Shown here piece by piece: positions 21,976-33,776 of a stretch of DNA of 64,000 bases. The notes beneath the pieces are model-generated. The model searched no databases. It worked only from the letters and a program-made list of their open reading frames with translations, and was not told where the DNA came from. Numbering within the stretch: the first letter of the stretch is position 1; each line of letters starts with the position of its first letter. The DNA comes from Saccharum officinarum (lineage: Eukaryota > Streptophyta > Magnoliopsida > Poales > Poaceae), in contig CM036170.1 of NCBI GenBank assembly GCA_020631735.1, positions 72,989,737 through 73,053,736 on the forward strand. Reading direction: 5' to 3'. The position numbers and the translations under genes are program-made.

Positions 21976-23999
21976 TCAGATTTTATGTTAGTTTTTTCGC
22001 TTTTCTTTATTGGTATTATTTTCTTTTTTTATCCCGATTCTGAAAAGTTTAGTTGTGTCTACATTCCCCCCCCCCCCTCTGTATGTACATAATTTTTTTA
22101 TCCTTAATTCATAACGGAAATCATGGGGTGCTTTCATATGCATATTGTTTTTTTTTTGCCTAAGCAACAGAATGCTACTATCACCCACTCTGACGTATCA
22201 GCAGTTAGGGCATCATCAAGGAAAACACTAGATGCCTTATCCAGCAAGGTGCATCTAACAGTGTCACTTCACCTTCGGCACCTTAGGTACCCTTATGATT
22301 TCGTATGAAGACCTTAGACCTGCCAGCTATTACGTCAACCAAATATCTAATCCTATTCGGATCGTGCTAGGAAAAATGTCTAAAAGAATTGCACGATAGG
22401 ACTTTTGGAGAGAAGAACTCCAAAACAAATATATGCTTCTGCTAAACTATCTCAGTCGTCTAGAGGCTGGAACTTGATTCCCTTATTAAAAAAACTAACT
22501 CAGTCGTCATTGGCTAAGCACAGTCACACAATCACACACTCTAAAGTTAATTTGCTACAGTTCAGCACATTAACAAGGTTTTGATCCAGCTACAGTCCTC
22601 TAAACTAATGGCCCTAATAGCCCTGAAAAAATTGATGACACTTGCAAGGCTATAGAGATTCATTCAAGCTTTTCCATCCATGTATAGTGCACACCCATAG
22701 CATGTTCTGGTTAGGAATTTTGTGTGTCTGTAAACTTGCACTTCTGTTTTTAGTAGAGATTCAGAGGGGTATTAAGGGGACCTTGAGCTTTGAACTAGAA
22801 AATAATCTACTTTTTTTCAAGCCCTTACATGTTCTTGTGTCTCATCAAGTGGTTCTTCCTTGTAGGATGGTTCGCTTTCATTGGCCTTATAACCCATTTA
22901 AAGAAATTCTCAGTGATGCCCTCTCAAATTTGCATGTATGTAATATCTGTCCTTTACTGGTTGCATGGTGCAAATAAAAAGTGATGGAAATAAGAAGAGA
23001 GCCTCAATGAGCATGTTTCAAATGTAGATTGCAACATTTCATGAAACAGTTTTGCCCTTGCATGGGTTCCTATTGAATTTACCCGAACATTTTTATTTTG
23101 AACAAGTCAATTGCTCTTAGTAGATTTAGTTGTAGTCTTGTAGAGATTATCATGGCCCAGCGGTAAAAGATCCTAGCTTACAGATTGGACTTACTTGACC
23201 ATGTATGTTTATGGAAGTGCATCTTAGATTGTCTTATATACTTTATTATTAGTTTGAAGGTGGATCCAAAAGATTTGCAATTCATAAAAGGTCATATCTC
23301 CACTGCAATCTAAATAGCTTAGGTATTGTTGGTGGACAATCATTGGCTTCTAAGGAGGTGCTTAGTGAAGTGAACTACAAGCTGTTCTAGCAAGATCTTT
23401 AACCATGCAAAGTGTTTCGGTTACCTACACCTATACTTGAATCAAAACCATGGTGCACATAAGACATTCCTTTCATATATGCATTAGCTGAAAAATGTAT
23501 ATGACAGTGTGAATTTTAAAACTCATAGCAACTCACAGGCACAAACCTAGTCTTCTTCTACATATATACACCTAAAAAGACTGTAACAAATCTACCCGGC
23601 AATTACCAAATCTTGATCCCTGCTCACGCGTCCAATACGAATTATCCTTTATTTAGAGCTCACACGTTCGCTCCTACCTGGTTCCGATACGAAGATCGGA
23701 TCCACGTGTCCGTGTCCGTGTCCGATACAAAGTTCTCAGAGCTCATGTATCTGCGTTCTACCAGGTTCCGATACAAAGACTGGATCCATATGTCCATGTA
23801 TGATACGAAGTCCTCGGAGCTCACAAGTCCGCGTCCAATTATTGAGGTTCAATTCAAAAAATCGTGGCTCCGGTGACTTTGATAATCAAAAGACTATGTA
23901 CGTTTTGACAATTTCACACCACTTTAGCTGCCATCTTCAATTCTACATTATAAAATTTAAAACGTGTGGTTGGACACATCTTTATTTATAACATATAGG
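21976..23999. other. Intergenic, no gene recognised
   Basis: It contains a C run (22066-22077), AT-rich filler, an unrecognised 111-codon plus-strand frame at 22642-22977 with no start context or domain, and a tandem repeat at 23655-23836 listed separately. Confidence 0.35.
23655..23836 (+). repeat. Tandem repeat, ~80-bp unit, two and a quarter copies
   Basis: Units begin at 23655, 23738 and 23816 with RGAGCTCAC/T and share GGTTCCGATACRAAGA, TGGATCCA and GATACRAAGTYCTC. The first unit carries an extra internal GTCCGT repeat. Confidence 0.8.
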
Positions 24000-24312
24000 A
24001 CTCGTTTAGTTTTATGGTGTAAAGTTTTGGGTGTCACATGAGGGTGTTCGGATACTAATAAAAAAACAAATTACAGAATATGTCAGTAAAACGCGAGATG
24101 AATTTATTAAGCCTAATTAATCCGTCATTAGCACATGTGTCACTGTAGCACTTTGTTGTCAAATCATGGACTAATTAGACTTAAAATATTCGTCTCGCAA
24201 AGTAGTCGCAATCTGTGCAATTAGTTATTTTTTAGTCTATATTTAATACTTCATGCATGTGTCCAAATATTCGATGGGATATGGTGTAAACTTTTAGGGA
24301 GGAATTAAAAGG
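24000..24312. mobile_element. Degraded MITE (GTTTAGTT family)
   Basis: It starts ACTCGTTTAGTTTTATGG, ends GGAGGAATTAAAAGGCTA, and has the shared interior TTTATTAAGCCTAATTAATC plus CATTAGCACATGTGTCACTG. Confidence 0.6.
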
Positions 24313-24828
24313 CTATACTTTGCATCATAATTAGCATGCTATGCCCTGTGATTTGCAGTACTGCAACGAAATTACGTATATTAGACACTGACAATTAACA
24401 ACGGGCATTCATCAATCAAAAATGGGTCCAATAATAATCATTAGTTCATTACTGAATAACACTCACTGTCCAGTGCGTAGACAACAATCGTGGAAAGCTC
24501 GAGCAGAGCACCGAGCCGCCGCGCTGCAGGCAATGGGGTGCTTGGCTGCTGCTGCCTGCTGGAGCCTGGCCGGCTGTCCAGTGCCCGCCGGTCGCATATG
24601 TCCGGTGGCAATGGGCTGGCACCATGAAATTTGTATAGTTGTTTTATTTTGCTCGATTTTGTTTTGAAGAATTGTTATCCCATGTAACTTCTACGTTCTA
24701 CGTGTAATGCACTGGGCATTGAATTGAATAGTAAAAACATCTATCTCCAACAGTCTTTATCAAACTCACTCTTTAAATCATTATTGGAAGAGCAATTTTA
24801 ATTAAAAAAATTGCTCTCTATATCTTCA

Positions 24829-25073
24829 GGCTGCGTTCACTTCCCATCTCAACCCAAAATATTTCCTCTTCCACCCATCACATCAAATCTTTCGACGCAT
24901 GCATGGAGCATTAAATGTAGGTAAAAAAGATAACTAATTGCATAGTTTGTCTGTAAATGTCGGGACGAATCTTTTGAGCCTAGTTAGTTCATGATTGGAC
25001 AAATTTTGCCAAATAACAACAAAAGATGATACAATAACTTTTCACCTACTTTTCGCGAAGTGAACACACCCTC
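24829..25073. mobile_element. MITE related to the GTTTAGTT family
   Basis: The ends GGCTGCGTTCACTTC and GCGAAGTGAACACACCC are imperfect inverted repeats. The interior GCATGCATGGAGCATTAAAT and GAATCTTTTGAGCCTAGTTA is typical of this grass family. Confidence 0.7.
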
Positions 25074-25529
25074 AATGTTTGGAGATCTATTGAATAAGTT
25101 GTTGGATGACTTTTTCTCATCAAAATATCTATTCCTAAAGATGTTCAGACTCTCTTAGAGCTGCTCAAAATAGTAAAATGCAGATACGGTATGCAATTGG
25201 TCTCTCCTCTAATTATCAACCTTGTCCCTGTAGCACGGATGCCAGTAATTGCAGCGGCGCCTCTTCCGGAGATTCTTGAAACCAAAACCAGCCGACCTGA
25301 TTCAAGTCAGGTCACAGAGAGGATGTATCAATCGAAGCATATACGGAGCATAGTAGTATTATCAGATCATAAACTAGTAGTATTATCAGATCAGATATTC
25401 AGATCAGGTCGAGAATAATATATAGGACTAAACGTACAGCGTAGCGGAGGACAGCACGGATCCCATCGCCGCGGTTCGATCCGATCCGGTATAGCAGACT
25501 GCAGCCACTCGAACGCGCGCGATCGTATA

Positions 25530-25660
25530 GGCCTGGTTTGAATATACGATTACCTCAATCCACGTGCGATAAAGTGGAATAAAATAAAATTTAATTTAAT
25601 TCCACTCTAATTCACTTTAACGCACATGGATTAAGATGAATATATGCGCACCTAGCCATA
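25530..25660. mobile_element. Tourist-like MITE (19256 family), degraded
   Basis: It starts GGCCTGGTTTGAATATACG and has TTTAATTCCACTCTAATTCA in the interior, then CACATGGATTAAGATGAATA, matching the copies at 19256 and 40204. The right end has decayed. Confidence 0.65.
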
Positions 25661-25934
25661 GGGTTGGTCTCGTCAAATACTGCCTTGTCTAATTCATACT
25701 GACCACGAATCAATCTGCTGGGATCCGGTTTTTGGAGTTAGGATCAGCGCTTCAGCCTGACCACGAATCGGAAGACAGGTGCCAAGACTAACGCAGGAGA
25801 CGGGGAGAGGCGGTGCCGGTGTCCTGTGGGGGCGTTCCGGATGGGAAATCCTCGATGGCTCGCTACGGAGGCCCAGTATACATGTCCTGCAATTACTTCT
25901 CCATTTCGGCGTGGTCTTTCTCGGATAGGAGCGA

Positions 25935-26610
25935 CTAGAGCGTGGACATCTGGACGCTGCTCCTGAACCCCTTGCCCGACGCATGTTCAGACCTACGCCC
26001 GATGCACGTCCAGACCTGTCCGACGCACGTCCACACCCGCATCCATCCCTGCTCCAGAGGCAGCATCTGTACGGATGGAACTTCCCGCGTCTGCGCCTAA
26101 CGCACGCAGCATGGAGGCTGGCGTCCCATCCCACGCGATGCGCCGCTCCTGCGCCCATCTCGCTCCACATCCTGGCCGATTCGCCGCAGCATCCGGTCCC
26201 CGCTGCTCTCATATCTGCGGCCTCCGTCTTCGCCACATCAGGGAGCTCCAGCAGTTAGACCACTGAGGGCTTAGGCTTCCTTCACATCTACATTCATATC
26301 TACTTTTGTAACACTCAGATGAAACAATTACAGCATACGCCAGAAACAGATGAAACATTGGGAACATATACTTGCAATATATGCAATATCTAGATAGATA
26401 AAACACTCACAACATACGTCTGAAAATAGATTAAACACTTGAAACATGTGTGTATAGTCATAACAACATATGCAACATTCAGATCTACTTATAACTTTCA
26501 GAGAAAACACTTGCAACAGAAGTCCGAAAATGTCTAAAACATTTAGAATATACACTTAAAACATTCGTGTATAACCATAACAACATATGTAATTCAGACC
26601 AAACACTTGA
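25935..26610. repeat. GC-rich block plus degenerate 'GCAACAT/GAAACA' short repeats
   Basis: 25935-26260 is GC-rich with repeated GACGCAYGTYCAGACC-like segments. 26275-26610 is built of degenerate 20-25-bp repeats of the type AAACACTTGCAACAT and ACGTCTGAAA. The same repeat type is at 34126-34390 and, inverted, at 55385-55760. It looks like the subterminal part of a DNA transposon. The 180-codon minus frame across it is not supported as a gene. Confidence 0.5.
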
Positions 26611-26667
26611 TTTTTATAGCACAAATATGATGGAAGCTTATTTTCGTGATTAGTTCTATTCTTATAT

Positions 26668-26775
26668 TACCCTGTTCGCTTGAGTTTTCAGCCGTTTATT
26701 TTCAACCAGCCAGCAGTGTTTCTCTCTCTCATAAATCAGCCAACAGTACTTTGAGCCCAAGCAAATAAGCTTTGC
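26668..26775. mobile_element. Short MITE (TTTCTCTCTC family)
   Basis: CCCTGTTCGCTTGAGTTTTC at the left, GAGCCCAAGCAAATAAGC at the right, and TTTCTCTCTCTCATAAATCA inside. Confidence 0.6.
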
Positions 26776-26872
26776 ATTTTCTTCTCCTTTTTGCCCCATT
26801 GTAGTTAATGTTCTGTCTTCTCTATAGGTGTCAGCCTATCTCGATGTTGTCTATGAGTATGAGTTAGGCCTG

Positions 26873-27055
26873 TTTGGATCCCTCCGGTTTTTAAGAATCA
26901 CACTATTTGTTTGAATTTAACAGACAGAATCAGCCAACCATTCAGCAGTATTTTTCTCTCATGATAAATCAGCACCAGCACCAGCACCAGCACCAGTCAT
27001 CCAGCGAACAGGGTGAATATGATTTTTAAAAACTGGGTGGAATCCAAACAGGCTA
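26873..27055. mobile_element. Tourist-like MITE with nested short MITE
   Basis: The outer ends TAGGCCTGTTTGGATCC and GGAATCCAAACAGGCTA are inverted repeats. Between about 26907 and 27014 sits a second element with TTTTTCTCTCATGATAAATC and GCGAACAGGG. Inside that is a (AGCACC)n run at 26971-26996. Confidence 0.6.
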
Positions 27056-27344
27056 GTTTTTGCCTAGTTTCTTGTGTCAGTTTTTGCCAGATTCTTAAAA
27101 ACCAAGAATCTATTGATACTCTGTTTTTGTCAGTTCCTTATGATCCCGTGACAATAAATGTAGTCAGATTCTTAAAAACTGAGAGATCCAAACATCCCAC
27201 CAGTTTTTACTCATAATCCAGGTTTTATTAAATAGAGGCAAAAATTGGTTTTTAAGAATCCGAAACTCATCAAACATGCCCTTAATAACTCAGACGTTGT
27301 TTGGAAAAATCGCTTCTTTAACCGATGAGAAAAAATCGCCTTTA

Positions 27345-27685
27345 GGGGGTGTTTAGTTCCTCTTCAAAAATTTTCATCCTGTCACATCAGATGTTTAGAC
27401 ACATGCATGAAGTATTAAATGTAGACGAAAAAAATAACTAATTACACAGATTGCGATAAATTTGCGAGATGATTTTTTTAAGCCTAATAATCCATGATTT
27501 GACAATGGCATGCTACAGTAACATGTGCTAATGACAGATTAATTAGGCTTAATAAATTCATCTCGCGATTTTCAGACGAGTTATGTAATTAGTTTTTTTA
27601 TTAGTATTCAAATACCTCTTCTGACATCCCATAAAATATCCAACGTGACTCCCAAAATTTTTTCGCCCAGCAATTAAACACCCCC
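27345..27685. mobile_element. MITE with 14-bp terminal inverted repeats
   Basis: It starts GGGGGTGTTTAGTT and ends AATTAAACACCCCC. It is internally palindromic, with CTAATTACACAGATTGC on the left and ATGTAATTAGTTTT on the right. It belongs with the copy at 7985. Confidence 0.75.
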
Positions 27686-27990
27686 TTGCTGGACAACACT
27701 GACAGGTGTGTACGCAGTGCTCGAAACCGTTCAAATCTTGGGCAATGAGCCAATGACGTGCGGTGCAGTTGTGCAGATTCAAACCTGATCCCACGGGGCA
27801 TCTCAGCGATATTTAAACGTCGTCGTGATTGGAAGTACTGTTAGCTGATTTATTATAAAAAAATATTGTGTCATAACTGATAAGCCAGGTTGATAAGTTC
27901 AAACGAACATGGCTTAAACAGCAGACAATTGCAAGTAAACACAACATGAGATTGTTAGGCAGCGTTTTGAGGTCCAATACAAATAGGCGC

Positions 27991-28230
27991 TTAGATTCTA
28001 TGGACATGACTACTACCACCACTAGCTCTCCTCTCCATCTCGAGGAATTGGCCAAGCGACGGCGCCCCGCTGCCGTTCTCCAGGTGGCTCCGGAGGCAGA
28101 GCGAGAGCAGCAGGGCCCTGAGCTTGCTGCCGCTCCTGGCCGACCTCGCGATTTGGCGGCGCCGGCTCTCCATGGCGTCCACGAGGCCGATGAGGCTCGC
28201 CAGCGTCACGCCGCCTCTGCCGCGCGGCAA
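27991..28230 (-). CDS. Possible exon of an unrecognised gene or gene fragment
   Basis: The minus-strand frame contains GVTLASLIGLVDAMESRRR and SKLRALLLSLCLRSHLENG, then FLEMERRASGGSS, and ends at a TAA at 27991. It is GC-rich with amino-acid composition unlike a random frame, and an AG acceptor lies just upstream (near 28211 or 28239). I do not recognise the family. A possible upstream exon with ATG near 28538 and a donor near 28420 (GTATGACG) exists but does not prove a gene. It could be a terminal exon, or a fragment carried by a transposon. Confidence 0.35.
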   Translation of the reverse strand: MPRGRGGVTLASLIGLVDAMESRRRQIARSARSGSKLRALLLSLCLRSHLENGSGAPSLGQFLEMERRASGGSSHVHRI

Positions 28231-29310
28231 GGACCAGGCCGACTACACCAGGCAATAAAATTAACGTAAGATCATTACATTTTGAGATGCTAGAAAGAAA
28301 ACTCTGTAATTCCTACGACGCTAGTAAGTACAAGATTGTCAGTGAAACCGTTGTGGCATGAATTCAATTGGATTTGTGAATTAGCGACCAGGGGCAGGGT
28401 GTGGATCGATCCGGACGTCATACCTCGGTGTCGAAATCAGTCGAAGGCAAGGAAGAAGCGCAGCGAGAAGAGGTGAAGTTCGTGCAGAAGGAGGCCGATG
28501 AACCAGATCGATTGGCAGCTCCGAGCAGCCCAGCTCGTGCATTCAAATCCCCAAGGCCGAGAGGCCAACCGTCCTGTCATGTCACCGGATTAACCGCAAC
28601 ACTTATGACACCTAAAATGAGATGTTACCCTACAAACGATGGAAACTGGGATCGTAAGAGAAGTTCAGATAACCGAACCTCGGCCATGGCTGTGACTGCT
28701 TTGCAGGTTGCCCAACCACGAGACACAGGATGCAGGTGTAACTGAAGAGGACTCCAGACGTCTAGAGGTTCCATTTTATGTACTAGAGGGGAAAGGGAGA
28801 TCACGTGAAAAAGCTACCGATTGATTAGCTAATTTATTGACCATTCGAGGCTTAAAGTGGAGGAGGATATAGAAATGCCATTGCTACATGGACGCGATGA
28901 AACGGGTCCTGTGCTTGCACCATTGCGTGCGGCCTGCCATGATGCCAATTGCCACGTTCAGCCAAGTGGAAGCCGCATCGGCTGTACCGCGTGCACGAAG
29001 CGAAATTAGGAGGGTAAAGTTAATAATCCGGGGAAAAAGCATGGAAAGACGGTAGGAATCATTGACGGCTTAATCGGACAAATGGGCGCCCGAGACCGAG
29101 ACCACGGAAAGCGTACACAGGTGGTAGAGTCCATTCTGCAACTGCATCGCACGCTGTGTTGGACTGCTTGCGTGCAGTCAGGTCTATTTCTTTTCCTATT
29201 TCCTTCTCGACCCCAGCGGACCCAACAACTTTTTTTAAGCTGAGGCGAATTTTAGGCACAGGACGATACAAATACAATCGTGTAAATTATAGAAACGTAA
29301 CGGACGATTA
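28231..29310. other. No clear gene
   Basis: Low-copy-looking sequence with a 114-codon plus frame (28401-28745) and a 72-codon minus frame (29059-29277), neither with a domain. It could hold the 5' part of the doubtful gene at 27991. Confidence 0.3.
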
Positions 29311-29520
29311 ATAATTTTAGAGTTAAATGCACCAGAGGTCAGTTAACTTGTGAAGAGATTTCAGTTAAGTCCATCAACTTTTAAAGTAGCTTTTTGGGTC
29401 TATAAAATTTATATGCCGTATCACTTATGTTCATATCCCTCCACGTGAGCTTCTCATGCTGACGTAGTCTGCTGACTTGTCCATCTAAAGCAACTATTGA
29501 CCCTTCATTTCGTCAAACAC

Positions 29521-29816
29521 GCAGTGGGCGCGCGAGCAGGTGCCGCCACGGACCGTCGACGTGCTCCGCAAGGCCGCGGAGGTTGCATTCGAGAGCGACG
29601 CGCCTTGGCGGCACATGGTGGTGGACGTTGGTGTGCTCCAGCGCGTGCTCCGCGCCATCATGTCGAACGACAGCGAGGTCGAGGGTGCCTATCCCGGACA
29701 CCAGAGGAGCAGCAGCTTAAGATCACGCGCGCCATCAAGGCCGGACTTGATCTCGTCCGCGTGCTCGCCATCTCTGGCGACGAGCTCAGGCCGCTGGTCG
29801 TCACTGATAGCCACGT
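29521..29816 (+). pseudogene. Captured gene fragment inside the MULE
   Basis: GC-rich, with frames reading VPPRTVDVLRKAAEVAFE, then WRHMVVDVGVLQRVLRA and, in another frame, AIKAGLDLVRVLAISGDEL. It continues across the LTR at 32344-32429. The abrupt GC change from the TIRs and the lack of transposase similarity suggest host gene capture. The source gene is not recognised, and the frame changes make it non-coding. Confidence 0.5.
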
Positions 29817-32338
29817 TGAAAGGTCCTTGTTTGGTTTTGATAACTGAGTGACAATCTTAGGTGGACTAATTGTGTTTATGTGAGATACACAGGTGATTAG
29901 TCCACAGGTACATGTGTGTGAGCAACCTATGCCATGAAGGTGGAAATGGCTTGGAGATGTTGCAAAGCTTGCACATGTGATGATGGAGGAGCTTATTGCA
30001 TGTGAGACATGACATTGAGTCATGTGATAAGGTGGAGAAGATCAAGACATAACTTGGCTCGACGGACCGGTTGCAAGTGTGAAGGGCAAGTCGGAGGCTT
30101 TGAAGCGAAGGACCGCTTATGACGGTGAAACTTGAGCAAGACTTGGCGCCGATGGACCGACGCAACGGTGAAGAGCAAGTGAGGTCAAGATCGATGAACT
30201 AATACGGTCACGTGATGATATGAAGTGGATCATATCATTTGGTGATTGGTTAGTGCATGTGTTGCATCAACATTAGAGGAGATAGAATGAAATGCGCAAG
30301 ACAAAGGTATAACCTAGGGCATTTCCATTTCACCGGTCATAGGTATGTAGAGAAGTTTATGACCAGATTTAGGATAGATGGCCGTACTATTAAGAGGGAA
30401 AAACTTGTTTGCATATCAGTCATCTAGTGCTACTCGAGTGATCTAACTTTGCATCGTTGCTAGAATCGAGTGGCGTGACAAGTTGAGTGGCTAACTCCTT
30501 TGAAGAAAATGATTGTGAAAAAGCTAACACACATACACATGGTGGTGTACACTTGGTGGTGTTAGAACATTTGCAAAGGAGGTGAAGTTTAAGCAGTAGA
30601 GATGGGTTTGGGGCTGGATTCGGAGCTTTTCGTGGAAGTGAAATGTATTTTTTCCACTACGCCAGAGGCGGAGATTTTCTCTAAGTCATCGTGGATAGAA
30701 ACGAAGGCGAACGGAGGTCACTGGGGTGACCGGAAGCTGAATCGAACGCGGTCTCGGCTTGACCGAACGCGTTCGGTCAGTGACAGCTGTTGTGCGCGGC
30801 GTGGGGCACTAGGGTTTGCAACCGGCGCGTCCAGTCAAGCCCGAGAGAAACTGCAAAGAGCACGAGGTCGATCGGACGCTGTGGCGCGTCCGGTCGATCG
30901 TCGTCCGGTTGCGAGTGGAAGCTTACTAGAAACGACTGGACGCTGGCACTGTGGCGTCCGGTTCATCTTGCGGCGCGTTCGGTCGCTGACTCGCTGGCGC
31001 ACGGTTGTGCGTGATCGGACGTGACATGGTGTGTCCAGTCAGTTGAGCAGCGAGTCCAGTCGCTTGATGACTGTTGACGTGTGGTGACCGTTGGAGGATC
31101 GAGCGGCCGTGGTTGAATCCGAGAGGACACGTGGACGGCGCAGGGCGACCGGACGCGGTGCAGCGTGTCCGGTCAGTTCGACCAGCGCGTCCGGTCACTG
31201 CGAAAATTACCCAGTGAAGGGGTAACGGCTCTATTTGTTCATGGGGTTATAAATAGAAGTGGTGGCAGACCTTGGCAGTGGCTGAGCACCTTGGAAATGT
31301 GTTGCCCTTGTGTGTGCCTGGTTTGAGAAGACTTCAACTCACTTGTGCTTGTTAGATTGTGAATCAATAAGCGAGTGAGTGATTCTAGTGCAATTGCATC
31401 GTGAGGTTGCATCGAGTGGCACTAGGTGTTCGTGTTACAAGCCGGTGGTGCTTGTTACTCTTGGAGGTTGCCACCTCCTAGATGACTTGGTGGCTTGTGG
31501 CTCAATCGAAGCTCGCAAGAAGATTGTGCGAGACTCCAGAGAAGCTTTGCGAGGGGGATTATGCTCACCCCACGGGGATCGCGAAGAGCAACTCTAGTAG
31601 AGCGTGTTATTGAGCTACCACACTTGATGGTGGGTCCTTGCGGCGCTCTTTGGGAGAGCTCGGTTGTGGATACCGATTAGCCACCGAACCACGAAGTGTT
31701 GGTCGACACAGCGAGGACGTAGCTTGGTGGCAACCAAGTGAACCTCGGAAGAAAATCACTGTATCAACATTGTCTACTCTTCTCGGTGGTTTGCTTTCAT
31801 GCAACACAAGCTTGTATTTACTTTCATATTTATCTTGCTTGTATAGTTGCTCTTATATCTAGTTGTGCTTGTGTAGCTAGCTAGACATCTTCTTGCTTGT
31901 GTAGCTAGAAGTATCCCATTTTGCGTGGCTAATTTGGTTTGTGTAACCTTGTTAATCACATTGCTTAGTTTGTGTAGCTAAGTATTTTGTGCTCTATAAT
32001 TTGGCATTGGTTGCCTTGTTATTGAGCATTGCTAGTGAGCCTAAGAGCTTTGTGCTTTTGTTTACTAGAATTGTGTAGGAGCTTCTCAGTGCTTGAAGTA
32101 CTAGTTGCATATGTTTGTGTGACCTTGCAAGCTAGAATTGTTTAAGTGGGCTCTTGCTAGGAAGGCACCTTATTTGCTTGATTAGAATCTTTTTGTAAGG
32201 TGCTAGAGTTATAGATAGAGGGGTGTAGTCTTGGCTAGACCGATAGATTTAATTCCACACTTGTTTCAGTTAGCCAACGCAATTAAATTTTAGAAAGGAC
32301 TATTCATCTCCCCTCTAGTCCACCATCTTGACCCTACA
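29817..32338 (+). mobile_element. Solo LTR, 2.5 kb, inside the MULE
   Basis: It begins TGAAAGGTCC and ends CCCTACA, flanked by a perfect 5-bp duplication CACGT (29812-29816 and 32339-32343). No internal retrotransposon domains are present. 30720-31200 is filled with degenerate repeats of GCGTCCGGTC. The start TGAAAGGTCC and these repeats recall large Gypsy LTRs of grasses (inference). It is younger than the MULE, because it splits it. Confidence 0.88.
30720..31200 (+). repeat. Degenerate GCGTCCGGTC short-repeat cluster in LTR
   Basis: Motifs such as GCGTCCGGTC, GCGTTCGGTC and GTCCGGTTC and their complements recur every 20-60 bp in this part of the solo LTR. No coding evidence. Confidence 0.7.
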
Positions 32339-32674
32339 CACGTGCACGACATCACCCGCGTGGCCGCGGCGGTAGTGGCGCCTGCTCGTGCGCCCGCATG
32401 GCCGCGACGAGCCTGCTCGCGCGCCCACAACGTGTTTAACGAAATGAAGGGTCAATAGTTGCTTTAGGTGCACAAGTCAGCAAGTCATGTCAACATAAGA
32501 AGTCCACATGGAGGGATATGAACCTAAGTAATATGACATACAAAGTTTATGGACCCAAAAAAACACTTTAAAAGTTGATGACCTAACCGAAACCTCCTCA
32601 CAAGTTAATGACCATCTGATGCATTTAACTCATAATTTTAAGATAATACAAGGAAGAATTTGAGAATTGCAGCG

Positions 32675-32792
32675 CCCCTGTTCGCTTAAACTTATCAGCC
32701 TGATTTATCAGTCATGGTATAATATTTTTCTCTCGCAATAAATCAGCAAATAATATTTTTTCAGCCGGCTTATCAGCCAAGCGGGTGGGTCT
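32675..32792. mobile_element. Short MITE (TTTTTCTCTC family)
   Basis: CCCTGTTCGCTTAAACTTAT at the left, GGCTTATCAGCCAAGCGGG at the right, and TTTTTCTCTCGCAATAAATC inside. Confidence 0.6.
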
Positions 32793-33184
32793 AGTCTAGA
32801 GAAGTCAAACAGACATTGCCCAATGCCCAAGCACCACGATTCAAGCCGGCTGCCAGCCACGCCGCCGCTAGGGCTTGCTTGGACAAGAGGAGGAAAAAGG
32901 GCGCTGCGCGCCATGAGACGGGTGGCAATGCAAGCGACTCATCCGTTTACATGCTATACTAGCTCGGTAGGTGCGCTGCTGCCGCGTCCGTTCTGAAAAC
33001 ACATGAATAGTGACTGGAAATATTTAAAACTTGAATAAACAGTAAAATTCGGTTGAATGGTAACCGGGGAGTACATTTAATATTCGTATGGACATTGTCA
33101 AAACAGTAAAACCTCAGTGTCATGAGCAATGTTTAACGGTTGCTGGAGCGCGGAGGAGTCAGGAATTTATTCCTGCATGAGGGT

Positions 33185-33188
<4 letters not shown>

Positions 33189-33266
<78 letters not shown>
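33189..33266. repeat. (TA)n microsatellite
   Basis: About 39 uninterrupted TA units, the second such tract in the window. Confidence 0.98.
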
Positions 33267-33267
<1 letters not shown>

Positions 33268-33303
33268 CGCGCCGAGCTAGCCCATTTCAGGGATAGTCGC
33301 TTA

Positions 33304-33561
33304 GGTCTTGTTTAGATCCTAAATTCTCCCCCCAAATTTCACTGTGCAAAAAGGAGATTCCCCATCATATCAAAATGTCGGCAAATGCATGAAGTACTAA
33401 ATGTAGATGAAATCAAAAACTAATTGCACAGTTTTGTTGTACTTTACGAGACGAACATTTTGAGTCTAATTAATCATTTTTTGGACAATTTTTTGCACTA
33501 AAAAACAAAAGCAGCAACAGTTGCCGAATCCGGCCCCTGAATTGGGGATCTAAACACGGCC
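33304..33561. mobile_element. Tourist-like MITE, TTA duplication
   Basis: It starts GGTCTTGTTTAGATCC and ends GGATCTAAACACGGCC, with TTA at 33301-33303 and 33562-33564. Same family as 8566 and 18474. Confidence 0.88.
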
Positions 33562-33604
33562 TTAGCTAAGAAAACTTAGCCACAGGGCATGTCAGGCATC
33601 AATA

Positions 33605-33718
33605 TAGCCATGTTCGTTTGTCTTATGAGCCGTACTGTTTCAACGAAGGAACAATATTTTTCTCTCACAATAAATCAGTGAACAATACTTTTAGCCATGA
33701 CTTTTCAGCAGAGTGGGC
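33605..33718. mobile_element. Short MITE (TTTTTCTCTC family)
   Basis: ATGTTCGTTTGTCTTATGAG at the left, TTTTTCTCTCACAATAAATC in the middle and GCCATGACTTTTCAGC at the right. Confidence 0.55.
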
Positions 33719-33776
33719 ATGCATTGCTCTTGGATGGACGAAGAGCATGCACATTACCTTTCGTTTTTGGTAGAGC

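Larger units (their letters stand above)
29320..32631. mobile_element. Mutator-like element with captured sequence (Pack-MULE-like)
   Basis: Terminal inverted repeats of about 200 bp (29320-29520 and 32430-32631) start GAGTTAAATGCA and end TGCATTTAACTC, sharing GTCAACTTTTAAAGT-like and CCCTTCATTTCGT blocks. The flanks carry a perfect 9-bp duplication, ATAATTTTA (29311-29319 and 32632-32640), diagnostic of Mutator. The interior is GC-rich gene-like sequence (29521-29816 and 32344-32429) and is interrupted by a solo LTR. Before that insertion the element was about 785 bp. No transposase is present, so it is non-autonomous. Confidence 0.92.

Noticed and set aside
22642..22977. 111-codon frame with hydrophobic and Trp-containing segments
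   Set aside because: No family recognised, isolated in repeat-like DNA, no supporting splice or promoter context.
25694..26258. 180-codon minus frame
   Set aside because: Crosses a GC-rich, internally repetitive transposon-like block with no domain.
26275..26610. CRISPR-like array
   Set aside because: Repeats are degenerate and unevenly spaced, and this is a plant nuclear genome.
30602..31198. 140-codon and 90-codon frames
   Set aside because: Located in the solo LTR, in the GCGTCCGGTC repeat cluster.
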